This document shows positions 12,051-22,519 of a DNA stretch of 38,228 bases, one piece after another. Source of the DNA: Bigelowiella natans CCMP2755. Lineage: Eukaryota > Cercozoa > Chlorarachniophyceae. The notes beneath the pieces are model-generated. The model saw nothing but the letters and a program-made list of their open reading frames with translations. It ran no database searches and was not told where the DNA came from. The stretch covers positions 202,501 through 240,728 of the forward strand of contig ADNK01001860.1 in the NCBI GenBank assembly GCA_000320545.1, given 5' to 3'. The first letter of the stretch is position 1; each line of letters starts with the position of its first letter. The position numbers were made by a program, and so were the translations under genes.

Positions 12051-13088
12051 TATATATCATTATGATAGTTAAATCGCATGCATCCGCACGTATTCACGAC
12101 AGCGTGCGTGCATTTCCTTGCGAATTGGTGCGTGCTGTTAGTAAGGTATTAGCTGCTTATATATGCGCGCGCATCCTAGTCCATGTACGACGCACATCTT
12201 GATATCTATTCCCAGCTATATATACGCGTGCCAGGCTGTCATGGCTCAAATTCTACCTGTGCAATGAATGTGGTGCGTACATAGGCTACATACGCATTTT
12301 TATGAGACGGGTGTAATAAATAGGTCAAATATGTTCAATTCTAGAATTGTCGTCCTAATGTATTTTTATATCTGCATATAATATACACAGCGACAGCATT
12401 TGGCCAATGCATACTGCTTAAGCACGTAGCTATGCAGGCTTGCTACCACTGCCTAAATGCATGATCGTACGTCAATTGCCGAGCATGATTATAATTATAT
12501 GATAACACATGCGATGCATATAAAAGTCGCAGGCTGTCGATCGAGGCACACAGATTGCGCCGTATATGGCACACAGACTGCTAGCTCATCAGCACATCTA
12601 GATGCTATATGCATCATCCGCCTTTATTACGGAAACGATGAGAGATCTTGGCTTTTGACATATCTAAATAACATAATACGCTGCACATTTCGAATTGAAG
12701 AGCCACCAGATCAGCAAAACTTAAACAGCCTTGTCCAACAGTGCATAGACATCACCACAGTATCCAATGGGTAGAATGGCGCGGCAAGTATTCGCCAACC
12801 GATGAAACTCGGTCCAGATTCGCGATCTCTATTTTCTATTTAGCACTCTATTTCTTCCATCCTCGAAAGTCAATGGTATACGGAGAATCGAAGCATCTCG
12901 GAATGTGGGTACCTTCGTACGTTTAAGAAGAATAAAGTTTGTGGTTATGCTCAAGAAATATTTCCAAGTTGGCCTTTAGCCTACTAGGGCTAAGTAATTA
13001 TTCCCTGTTTCATTCAATGCAGATAAAATAGCATACATAAGCTAGTTGTACATGATTAGATTCAACTTCTCTCTTATTTTTGTTGCTT
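11565..13088. other. spacer between convergent genes
   Basis: Shared 3' side of V-ATPase F and the lysozyme-peptidase gene. It contains an (AC)n run at 12014-12046 and many short palindromic words (GCATGC, TGCATGCA, TATATA). A 105-codon frame at 12457-12774 has no recognisable family and a composition like its surroundings, so I do not call it a gene. Confidence 0.45.
12014..12046. repeat. (AC)n microsatellite
   Basis: Pure AC run in the convergent spacer. Confidence 0.95.
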
Positions 13089-14429
13089 TTACGTGGACTG
13101 CGCGAATCCTGGGTCGTTGACGTAGAAGTTATCATTTCCCGCATAGCCCGTGAGAAGCACCCAATGAGATCCGCCGCGAACATTGGCGATGATACCGTGA
13201 CAGGCTGCTAGCCCCTTCTGTAGTGTATCGACATCCACACTTGTTTCCTGGCCTTGATATGACACGCTGAAAGCTGAGTCAACCGCCGACCAGACTAACA
13301 AATCGCTCTGTGCATACCTAATGTGCAGCAAGTTGTAGTGGTGTCATTGACGTAGTTTTTAGCAATATAATTTCAAATGAGAGCCCAAAGAATTCTTTCC
13401 TGATGACAAATAGACACCATTTGCAAATAGCGTAGCACGCGCGTGCGCACCGCACGAGCACTCGCACATGCAAGCATGCATACCCGCCGTGCTGGTTGAG
13501 CCAGGCGTTTAGTTGCGAAGGATTCATACTATGCCCGCGTGTTGTCAAATACCTAGGTGGTATAAGGAGGAGGGAGAGGAGGAGGAGGAGGAGGAGGAGG
13601 AGGAGGAGGAGGGGAGATGTGAGAATATTGTGTGCTTGAAAACAATAACTTTAGCATACTTCTGCTCCCCTCTCTTCCATCTCAATCTTCTGCTAAAAAT
13701 ACATTGCCAGTGACGACATCGCGCAGCCGGCCTTGCAAATTGTGTTGGTCGTGCTCGTGCCGAGGGGTTCGTTCTTCCACCGTGAATCGCACTGACTGTA
13801 CGCCGCCCAACTGCACCCGGAAAGGCTTGCGTTCGCGACATGAACCATACTAGTATTCTCGGCTTCTTGAAGGAGCGGAATGGAGGCAATCGGTTATGAG
13901 GTCCATGTATGTGGTAATTCACAGCAAATGTATACAAGGAAAAAGGGTAGGCACGACGATACAGGTTAGGATGACAAAATTCATGTCATATGTGTGGTGA
14001 AATACAGACATCCTTAGGCGTATAAAGATTTAAGTGTAATAATTATAATCATTATTGTTATAATAATAACTTTTTATAATAATAATCTTAATTTTTACAG
14101 CAGGAATTGATTATGACGATGATGATAATCGGTGTTGCACCTGTTGTCCAGTTCCCAGCTATTAGCCCTTTTTCACCTTCCCCTGTCGCGTTGGGGCTGG
14201 TAAGTCGAGGCTGGTGTTCGAGGTAAATGCTATCCTCTGGCAAGAAGTTGTAGTCTAAATTGGTGTTGCATGAGGTCTGATCGCCGAGATACTGCTTCCA
14301 CATTGGCTTGTCCCACCCCCCGAACTGTTGAAAGTCGGAGAAGCTAGGGTTTCCATCGTAGTGCGGATACCTAATTGCGAGCGGAGGAGTGCGACGAAGT
14401 CAGGATGATACGAGAAGAGCCCCAGAACG

Positions 14430-14491
<62 letters not shown>

Positions 14492-14536
14492 ATATAATCA
14501 CTATTACCATAATTCTTGTCCCCAGTGGGTGCCAGC

Positions 14537-14569
<33 letters not shown>

Positions 14570-15306
14570 ACTACTATTACCAAACGGGAAGGCCTTTAGA
14601 GCTCGGATAGTCGTAGCTGCTGCCCATAATGTCTTCCCATGAGTTCCAATTGGTGTAAACCCCCGCAGGAATACCACGTGATACACCAGCATCTACAAGT
14701 CCCTTCATGAACGCCTGGTTCTCGGAATGGTGGACGGGCCAAGATCCCTCAATGTCGTACCAAAGACGCCCGATCTTAAGTAAAGGAAATATTAGAATGC
14801 AACAATTGCAGGTGGGTATTGCACAAATTCTACCAAGCTTTCTCATTGTACATATTTTGGACATATTTCGCTCGATGTTGGCAATAGCTACCTGTACGCC
14901 GGCATCTTCGAGCGCGTTAAGTGCATCGGCAACCTGACCCGCTGGATCGCCGCATTTGACGCATGGATACAAATAGCCATCAACCTTCTCGACACCAGCC
15001 GCCCTCGCGCTTTTAATGGAGGCGGGAGCGCTTTTATCTGGGGCACCGTATGAATGGTACACTCGGACCGTGGCAAATTTCACAGGACCCTGATTTGCCG
15101 TTCATGAGCACATGAAGATCGAAAGATGCAGGATGTTGTGTTCAAACCTGTCCGCCAGGGCTCAAAAGGCACTCCCATGTGGACTCTGAAATCTCCGTCT
15201 GCACATCTACGCCCGTGAGGCCGCGAGCTGCGCCCATGTGCCAGGTAAGCAGTGCAAAGAACACCACCACCATTTCAAGTTTCGAGGCTTTCGAGGCAGA
15301 CGACAT
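13089..15306 (-). CDS. secreted GH25 lysozyme fused to a C39-like peptidase (7 exons)
   Basis: Role (inferred from domains): extracellular or lysosomal enzyme that cleaves peptidoglycan glycan and probably peptide. Exons, all in phase: 15306-15148, 15089-14892, 14774-14581, 14370-14141, 13862-13703, 13552-13484, 13317-13089; about 412 residues. A signal peptide (VVVFFALL core) leads to GVDV (Asp34), then VRVYHSYG, and the catalytic DxE strand LWYDIEG near residues 124-129, then GVYTNWNSWE and LPVWYPHYDG, as in protist lysozymes of family 25. The second domain has YSQCDSRWKNEPLG, a nucleophile Cys near 307 (AGCAMSS), catalytic His near 388 (GSHWVLLTGY) and Asp near 405 (NDPGF), the triad of C39-like peptidases. 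Intron 2 is 117 bases and frame-neutral, but family alignment (VQ joined to IGRLWYDIEG) shows it is removed. An upstream non-ATG extension to 15345 is ignored. Confidence 0.9.
13562..13611. repeat. (GGA)n microsatellite in lysozyme intron
   Basis: On the gene's sense strand this is a CTC run just before the acceptor at 13553, acting as a pyrimidine tract. Confidence 0.9.
14431..14561. repeat. (AC)n and (CTA)n microsatellites in lysozyme intron
   Basis: AC run at 14431-14487 and CTA run at about 14536-14563. The latter reads TAG on the sense strand and lies just inside the 5' splice site at 14580. Confidence 0.9.
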
Positions 15307-15368
15307 GCGGTGACGAAACGCAGGGCATTTCCATCCAAAAGACAACGAAATTGTGCGTCACACAATGA

Positions 15369-15870
15369 GTGAACCTTGCATTGCAATGCGTTGTTGTTCA
15401 AGTGTTGACCACCTCATCCATGATCCGAATTCGCCGATGCGGCGCGCGATGCGGTGATGGGCGGGGGAGCGTTGAGTTCCTGGACACCGGTGGGATGGAC
15501 AGACATGGCGAAGGATGCATGGATCTGTGTTCAAGATTCAAAGTTGCATTCGGAAAAAAAATTGGTGCGATGCGGCAATGGGCGGGGGGGTTGGTCACCT
15601 CCCACCCCTGAACCACATTCCTGGTCACTGGTGGGGTAGACAGACTTGTCGCCCCAGCCACCGGTGACTCGGTAGCCACATGAAGGATGTGTGGATCTGC
15701 ATTCAAGATTCAAAGTTGCATTCGCCGAATTGGCACTGGGTGGTGGGTTTCTCGGTTGCGAGGGTGGCTTTTCCCCTCCCTGTGCCACATTCCTGTTCAC
15801 CGGTGGGGCAGGCCACCGGAGAATTGGATGCCAAATGAAGCCTTTTCGGATCTGCATCCAAGATTCACCC
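15369..15870. repeat. degenerate tandem repeat, about 160-185 bp unit
   Basis: About three diverged units. The core words TTCAAGATTCAAAGTTGCAT recur at about 15533 and 15704, with a weaker match at 15860. Each is followed by a GCGATGCGGC/GTGGG-rich stretch, CCACATTCCTG and CACCGGTGGG, and GAAGGATG leads back to the next core. Open frames across it on both strands (for example minus 15531-16073) only reflect the repeat. Confidence 0.65.
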
Positions 15871-15924
15871 TGGATGAATCCCATCAGGATGAAGGTGTCC
15901 TCCTCAAACTTTGTGCCCTCCAGG

Positions 15925-16145
15925 CAATGTCTCCATTGGGCCGGGGATGTTGTGGTTGGCGTGAAGTCAGTGCTTCCAATTGCAATGATGGGGGCTTTGT
16001 CTCCGCAAAAGCCGGGGATGCTGTGGTCATTGCGAAGCTCGCTGTCCAAATGGACCAGGAACGAAGAATGCATCCTCCTCCACCTTCACGCCTTCCAGTG
16101 AGGGCAATGTCTCCGCAAAAGCCGGGGATGTTGTGGCAGGCATGA
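15925..16145. repeat. three-copy repeat with GCCGGGGATG core
   Basis: The phrase TGTCTCC...GCCGGGGATG(T/C)TGTGG recurs at about 15928, 16000 and 16110, the last two almost identical. It adjoins the tandem repeat on its left. Confidence 0.65.
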
Positions 16146-16350
16146 AGTGGACCATGAAGGTGTGGTCCATGGGATTGTGCTCTTGGGGGTCGCAGGTGTG
16201 GTGTTCTTGCTTGGTGATCTCCAAGCACGAGCAAACCATCACGACAGGATTTGGGGATGCGTGATCCCGAAGTTGGCAAACACCAGGCACCAAAAACAAT
16301 GAAACTAGGAACGGAGGAGTGGCCATTCTTGATTCCTTTTGGTTTCACCA

Positions 16351-16872
16351 AATGGTCCTCACTGAAGTCAGTTCTGAGTTCGAGGCACTGCGTTTCGCAC
16401 ACTGCAAGTGTCTTGTTGCACTTTGGAAGTGTGGTTCTTTGTCATTGTTCATTGTTCATTGTTCGTTGTGCTCACTTGAGTGCTGTGAGAATTCAATTGT
16501 TCTCCGGCATCAGAGCAGCTCTCGGCCCTGCATCTCCTGCTTGCTCTTCACTTTTTGATGCCCCTGACTCTGTCAAGACCAGAGTCTTGCTCGGCGCCCC
16601 CTCGGTTGTCCCCAACGTTGATCTCCGTGTGGACGTGGCGCTCAGGAAGTTCCTGCTCAGGATGGATGCTTTGCGTCGTCGTCGTTTGGCTGCTGGTTGT
16701 GATGTGTTCAACGTTTAGTTCGTGCCAATTTGCACGAACCGCTGGTTTGCTGGTCAGTCCTCACTGAAGCCAGTTCGAGGCACCACGTTTCGCACATTGC
16801 AAGTCTGGAAGTGTCACCTTGTCACACTTTGGAAGTGCAGTTTTTCATCATTGTTCTCATTGTTCACCGCAC
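16351..16872. repeat. direct repeat, two roughly 120-bp copies
   Basis: 16351-16470 and 16749-16872 share, in the same order, GTCCTCACTGAAG, TTCGAGGCAC, GTTTCGCACA, TGCAAGT, CACTTTGGAAGTG and CATTGTTC. They flank about 280 bases with an open frame ending at 16718. The repeats could be short terminal repeats of a decayed element; I recognise no transposase or reverse transcriptase. Confidence 0.6.
16470..16748. other. open frame between the direct repeats
   Basis: The plus frame ending at 16718 reads Val/Arg/Leu-rich sequence (LRVDVALRKFLLRMDALRRRR near its end). No family recognised and no start that stands out, so it is not called as a gene. Confidence 0.2.
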
Positions 16873-17640
16873 GACCACCTGTGCGTGTCTTGCCCAGCTG
16901 CCGCGCCCTCCAACAATCTTTGTTGAAAGTGACATGGCAAAATCCACAGCAGAGCTGTGGCGCTCACTCTGCACGCCACAGCGTCCCACCTTGTGTGCGA
17001 CTCGCGACACACAACGTCCTGAGTCGTCCCCTGGCGACGCGCTGCGTCGCATGCGGAACAGTCTGAGAACGCGCAGCGAGAGCTCTTGTGTTCTGGGAAA
17101 GTTCTTTCGTTCTTCCTTGGACTGGCCGCGTTCTTGGACAAGTCCAGGAACTGTCACAGACAGAGCGTTCTGCACATCACAGCGTTCGTGCAGCACGACA
17201 AAGGCGTCGGAACGACGCACAGTGAAAACAACGCATGGTTGCATTGCAGGTGAAAGCTTTCTCGGAGCCGCACGCGCAACTTGTGCCTGCTTGCATGCAA
17301 ACACAACTCAAAAGACAACACAACAACTCAAACACCACAACTGCAAACAACAGTTCAAGTTTCATCAACGCTTTCATGAATCACGTTCAACCGCCTCTTG
17401 TTGACGCAGCAGCGATGCATGCGTGCACCCCAATGCCCGATTCAGCGCAGGACGACAAAATCGTGGATCGCTGTCTCGACAGGCCCGGTGCAAAGGCAAA
17501 GCAAGCACGGGAACCTCCTGTCGGCAGGGCCACGTCTCTCAACTCGTCAGCTGAGAGCAAATGCGTGCTCGGTGCATCCCCATTGGCACACGCCGCTGAC
17601 GAGGGCGATGTGCACTCCGCGCAGAGTGAGCGCGACAGAG
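16873..17640. other. CpG-rich unassigned stretch
   Basis: Open frames exist on both strands and in several phases (plus 16730-17404 and 17235-17681, minus 16864-17304), as expected from GC-rich non-coding or decayed sequence. No domain was recognised. Its CpG content is clearly higher than in the adjacent 17641-18180 stretch. Confidence 0.3.
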
Positions 17641-18180
17641 CATCGTCAAAAACACTGCAAACTTGTTCTCACCCAAAGTGATGAACGAGGCACATTCAAA
17701 TCAAAAACAGGGAAGCCATTGGACAAATGGCTGACGGAAGAACAATTCAGATCTTTGAAGAACAAAAGATTTTTGCATGTGACATCATCAAACATGATGA
17801 CATGCAATGCACAATGTGCATGACACGTGTGGTGCATTGCTGTGTCCATCATCATGGACACACACAAAAGGAAATCTGCTGAAGAACTTGTCATCAAGTT
17901 CGGTCAAGGCAAGGGAACTCAACCAGCATCAAGATTGAAAGATCACATGTCACATTGTGGTTGCACTGACTCCAAAAGACCTTGGATGGGTTGCAAATTG
18001 CATTGCTCATTCATCACTGAAAAGAGCAAAAAAGTAGCAGCTATGAACTCCATGGTTCACAAATGTGAACTAAAATCAAAACAGCATGCTAGAAAAAACA
18101 ACTTGTTAGCAGACAGAGGCGATGAAAGAACATTGATGAGGTTGAGTAAATTGACAAGCGCTACCGAGTAGGCAATGTGT
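17641..18180 (+). pseudogene. CpG-poor decayed coding sequence, family unknown
   Basis: Plus-strand frames at 17677-17823 (TGKPLDKWLTEEQFRSLKNK) and 17827-18171 (Lys-rich, with HMSHCGC) abut with an in-frame stop at 17821-17823. I count about 8 CpG in 540 bases. The stop, frame breaks and CA/TG-rich composition suggest a decayed gene, possibly from the same element as 19801-21474. No function can be given. Confidence 0.35.
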
Positions 18181-18378
18181 TGTGTTGCTATCCAAAGCGC
18201 TTGATCAAGTGTTGCATGTAGCATGCAAGTTGTAGATCGAGAGAGATGTGATGACTGCGACTCTCAGTTGAGCCGTCTATCTCATACACCTGGCTCAAAA
18301 TAGTACCCCTGTTGGAGCGATGAGTGGCCAGAAAAGCAAAAGGGCCCGAACTGGAACCATTTTATTTTGATGAATGTG

Positions 18379-19323
18379 TTATGCCATACCACTCGTGGAC
18401 TTGAGCTCCATTGCTGAACCAGATCCCTTGTGCATTTCCTTGACAACGTCGTCCGGCTCATGTGCGTCAGGACCGTAAAAGTGGGCAAAGGTCGCGAACA
18501 GGAAGCCGTACACCGTGGTGAGGACGGTAATGGAGGTGACGAATATAGTGAAGGGGGAGTGATGGACCTTTCTTTTGCAGGTAAAGCTTCGATACGCCTG
18601 GTCCTTTATGTCGCACAACATGTTCCTTGCATAGTTCATTGTTAAACTCAAGCTTCTATTCATGGAGCTCTTTGCATCATCATCGGGTGCAACGGTCCAA
18701 CCAGACGGGGTAACATATGATGGCGCGGCCTCCGCGAGGAATTCCCCAGGGTTGCGAACTTGTTGAGCAGTTGGACACGCAGGCTGACTGTAAAGTCGGT
18801 CTACGTTAGGGTCCCATGCCCACTCATAAGCCAGTTGACAGCAACGATCTGTGGTGGAGAATGCGGCTGTTCCACACCTTTTGACGACTGAACCGCCTTT
18901 CTTAGCCTGGTCAGTGTTCGACTGATAGACAATATAGTTCATTTTCACGGTTACCGTTGCTCCCCCGTACCGGATCCAGTTAAACTTTATGTCCATGCTC
19001 TGGTCATGGGTGCTCCCAGATGAACCTCGCAACACTTGATCCCACTGGTACATCATGACATCCGCGTTTGCAATTGTTTCATCCCAGTTTGACCTGCAGT
19101 CGCCGCCAGGAAAGTTTCCCAAAGTGCCATACAATGTTTCAAGATTCGCGCTATTCTCCGTGCAGTCGTCGCCAGTATCGGTGCTCTGCTGCTCTGTGAT
19201 GGTCTCTGTCTCCATGGAGTAGAATACGATGATCAGTGAAAACGCGATGGCCATGAGCGGGTAGAAGTACACATACTCTTGTCGTCCTTTGACACTCTGA
19301 GGATACTCAAGCTTGACTCCCAT
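18379..19323 (-). CDS. two-transmembrane protein with Cys-rich loop, unknown family
   Basis: Intact 314-residue frame from ATG 19323 (a non-ATG extension reaches 19386) to TAA. A short cytosolic head is followed by helix 1 (about residues 18-37, YPLMAIAFSLIIVFYS), a roughly 220-residue loop with nine Cys and a pair of adjacent Cys (TDRCCQLAYEW), helix 2 (about 258-282, IFVTSITVLTTVYGFLF) and an acidic tail. This is the topology of trimeric channels (P2X, ENaC) and of CDC50-type subunits, but none of their signature motifs is visible. The loop contains NRS and similar possible glycosylation sites. It sits alone inside a repeat and pseudogene block, yet is intact. It is a single exon unless the tract ending in TTAG at about 19338 is an acceptor for an upstream exon. 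Confidence 0.8.
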   Translation of the reverse strand: MGVKLEYPQSVKGRQEYVYFYPLMAIAFSLIIVFYSMETETITEQQSTDTGDDCTENSANLETLYGTLGNFPGGDCRSNWDETIANADVMMYQWDQVLRGSSGSTHDQSMDIKFNWIRYGGATVTVKMNYIVYQSNTDQAKKGGSVVKRCGTAAFSTTDRCCQLAYEWAWDPNVDRLYSQPACPTAQQVRNPGEFLAEAAPSYVTPSGWTVAPDDDAKSSMNRSLSLTMNYARNMLCDIKDQAYRSFTCKRKVHHSPFTIFVTSITVLTTVYGFLFATFAHFYGPDAHEPDDVVKEMHKGSGSAMELKSTSGMA

Positions 19324-19800
19324 GATGCGCACTGCACGGGTGGGTTGTCTAACAGGGATAAGATAATAAGGCTGTTTCGTGTCCAAAATCGGGAAATAAT
19401 TGTCGCATTAGAATTGCCCCAACTTAAGCGACATATATGAGTATACCAATTCAGTTTTCGGATTTACTAAGACTTTTCATTATTAGGACCATTAGTTTTA
19501 TCGTATTATTATTATTAGGGTTTAGTCATCATTATTAGCACGTTTCGCCTAGACTACGGTTCACGTTTCCCCTGTTTTTTTTTTTTTTTTTGGTCCGACG
19601 GACTTTTTCTTCTCGGCCGACTTTTTCTTCTTCACACAAAGATGGCCAACAAACTGTTGTCGCATCCTTAAAACTAGGATGCCGCAACCTGAAAATTAGC
19701 ATTTTAAAATGTTGGTAAAAGATTCTAATTTTGAGAGTGCGACAATGAATTTTTAAATTTGAATTGAAAGTTAGCAACAAGTGTGAGAGACGACTTTGGA
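19324..19800. other. AT-rich spacer with T tract
   Basis: Upstream of the two-helix gene. It holds a run of about 18 T at 19574-19591 followed by two copies of CGACTTTTTCTTCT-like sequence (19598-19635). No gene seen. Confidence 0.4.
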
Positions 19801-21474
19801 ATGGCGGACCAGAATGGAAGAGACAAAGCACCATCTCCCAGTGAAGCAAAGATGAAGAAGAGATGGGAAGAGTTTCATGCTTCCGTTGATGAGGACTTCA
19901 ACTACACAGAATGTCTGCTGCAGCAAAACCAAATGTCACCAGATGTTGGAGCAACAGGAGAGGGAATTGAATGCTCTGAGAAAACATTCATTCTCATCAT
20001 TGAAAAATCGCAACATTTCTGTTCTTCACTGCCTGTGGAAAATTGCATCATCAGATGATGTTGTTGCAAAACAGGTGGTTGACGGACCATTGGAAAACTT
20101 GTCACACACAGCCGAACTCAGCAATCATGCGGATTCATCTTCAAGAAACGTCCCATCTGCTCCTGATGCACTGCATGACAAAAGTGTTGATGATCAAGTC
20201 CGTGAAAGATTGTTGGTGAGAGAACCTGACACAAGTGATCCAGACGATGTGCATGGCACGTGTGATCATCAAGGTGGAACTTGCATGGGGAATGTGTCAA
20301 AAAAAATTGCAAAAAGTGGAACTTTGATCACAGAAATGGGAGAGTTTCTTCAAGCGAATTTTGTCATTCCTGCAAAATCACAAAGATGGCTGTTGTTTGA
20401 TGCGTGTGATGATTTTTCCAATCAGCCCAGAGAGGTCACATCAGTTGGTTCTGATGATGAAGTCAACTGGGAACATGCACAAGGTTGTGCTTTTGGCACA
20501 GAAAGAGCAGCAGGTTGAGTTGACACATTCGTTCATTTCCAAATGACTGCTGGCATTGATGATTTTGGAAGCAAAGTCCCATTGTCAACCATGAACACAA
20601 TTTGCACCCACAACGTTCAAGGAACATCGGTCAATGGTGGAGTGCACATTGAGAAACAAGTGATTTCCACAAACATCATGGATGGATTGTCAAACAAGTT
20701 GAAGCAGCAAGTGATTGGTCCATCAATGAATTTGAGTCATTCGGACATGAAAAAAAAGATGTCAACGTGAGACAAGAAGTTCTCAAAATCAAAGATGTTG
20801 AAACAAAAACGACGACATTGGAAACAAAAACAAACACAATGGAAACAAAAACAAACACAATGGAAACTGAAACAACAACATTGGAAAACAAACTTGATCC
20901 AATCACTTCATCATCCAATGATGAACATCAATTTTCAAGTTCCATTTTTGCAAGTGGATCAAGATCCAAAACCAGTCCACAAAGTGATGGCATTTGTTCA
21001 GGAATGGATCTGCATTCTGCAAGCAGTGTGGAATTTGTCAGTCCAACCTGTCGTGTGGATTTCATGCACAATGATTTGGGGACAGATTGCACCCATGGGA
21101 TTTTGTCAAGTGATGATGGTGTTCATGTCACAGGTGATGCACGTGTGAATGATGCCAAAATTGCTGGAGATTTGACACTTCAAGGTTCTTTGTCATCGAA
21201 CACAATGACAGATTTGACAAACAGGTTGAATGCAGTTGAAGCATTGGCCACAAGCAATGGTGACAAAATTCAAAATGGATTCACCAATGCAGATGTGCCC
21301 ATCACAAGAGTGGCAAATGACTTGTCAGTTTCTGGAACTGTGTTTTTTGAGAGTGGAAATCAGCCGTTCGAAACTTCCCCCCCCCCCCGTTCTGAGATTA
21401 CTCTTGACAATTTGTGTGTGAAAATGGGTCCTTCACCCCCGTTGTGTGTGGGGCGCTGTCGCACATGCTTCTAA
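19801..21474 (+). pseudogene. fibre-like repetitive protein, decayed
   Basis: A reading thread starts at ATG 19801, changes frame near 19930, meets a TGA at 20516-20518, and changes frame again at a run of eight A near 20750. The rest is open to 21474. Contents in order: an acidic/Lys N-terminus; a coiled-coil stretch (EQQERELNALRK); a module reading NGGVHIEKQVIS...NIMDGLSNKL; four heptads (TTTLETK, TNTMETK, TNTMETE, TTTLENK); and a second module, GDLTLQGSLSSN, MTDLTNRLNAVEALA. Repeated 'GDLTVQG ... L..RL..vE' modules behind trimeric coiled coils are common in fibre-like proteins of large algal viruses and phages (family knowledge), so viral origin is an inference. CpG is depleted. Introns instead of breaks cannot be excluded. 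Confidence 0.45.
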
Positions 21475-21512
21475 GAGAGGTCGGCCGCCGATCCCCTCCT
21501 TGCTCTTTGCTT

Positions 21513-21513
<1 letters not shown>

Positions 21514-21547
<34 letters not shown>

Positions 21548-21645
21548 TGTGCACATGCACACGTGCATGTGTACACATGTGTGCATGTGTGTGTACATAC
21601 ATGCACATACACACACACACACACATGTGTGTGTGTGTGTGTGTT
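21514..21645. repeat. (CA)n and (TG)n microsatellites with palindromic ACATGTGT core
   Basis: A CA run at 21514-21545, an imperfect CA/TG stretch, then CA and TG runs at 21608-21645. Opposed CA and TG runs could form a hairpin. Confidence 0.9.
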
Positions 21646-21721
21646 TTATGTGCGTGTTTCCTCAATTTCATCAATATTACCTTCTGCTTCTTCTTCTTCT
21701 TCTTGTTGTTCTTGTTCTTAG

Positions 21722-21786
21722 GGTTGGCTTTACCTCGAGATCGTTGCCTCCCTCACGGCCATGGTTCATAACACACACACACACAA

Positions 21787-21834
<48 letters not shown>

Positions 21835-21925
21835 AGAGGGAGGGAGGGAGGGAGAGAGAAGGAAGGAGAGAGAGAGAGAGCTGCTATCCAATTATAAATG
21901 AATGGAAATTTCTCATTACTGCAAT

Positions 21926-21959
<34 letters not shown>

Positions 21960-22210
21960 CTATATGCGTCATTAGATTGGCGTGTGGATGGCACTTCGTT
22001 GCCCATCGTCCTTATCATCGTCCTTCTGCTACGATGCGAAGGTGGTCTTCGGTCTTCTTTTCTTTCACGTTTGTAATGATAATGATGACGATGAATGGAA
22101 GATGAATGGTGATGAATGATGATGATGGAAAGATTCAATGCACATTACTAAGAGCGAGACCATGCACACGCTCCTTGTCCGGATCAACGCACGCAGCAGT
22201 GCGATGTATT

Positions 22211-22245
<35 letters not shown>

Positions 22246-22382
22246 TAATATACGCATAATATATAATATAATATAATATATATATATATATATATATAAA
22301 ATTATCATTGTAACCTCAGGACATGGTCATTGCCCTGTGCGCTCCTTTATTTGCTGGGGTACTACTTCTACTACTACTACTT

Positions 22383-22414
<32 letters not shown>

Positions 22415-22486
22415 GCTGGTGCTGCATTGTCTAGTAGCCATATCAGTTGTAGCAGCAGCAAGTGTTGTTATTAATACGGTTATCGG

Positions 22487-22519
<33 letters not shown>

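Noticed and set aside
12457-12774. 105-codon plus-strand frame in the convergent spacer
   Set aside because: No domain, palindrome-rich composition like the surrounding spacer, no neighbouring exons in phase.
14775-14891. reading through the 117-base lysozyme intron
   Set aside because: Although frame-neutral and stop-free, removing it joins VQ to the conserved IGRLWYDIEG strand; keeping it would insert 39 unmatched residues.
15531-16402. overlapping long frames on both strands
   Set aside because: They follow the degenerate tandem repeats; opposite strands are equally open and no motif is present.
21414-22076. 220-codon plus-strand open frame
   Set aside because: Mostly translation of CA, AG and AT microsatellites. 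The real reading in this area is a series of short exons.
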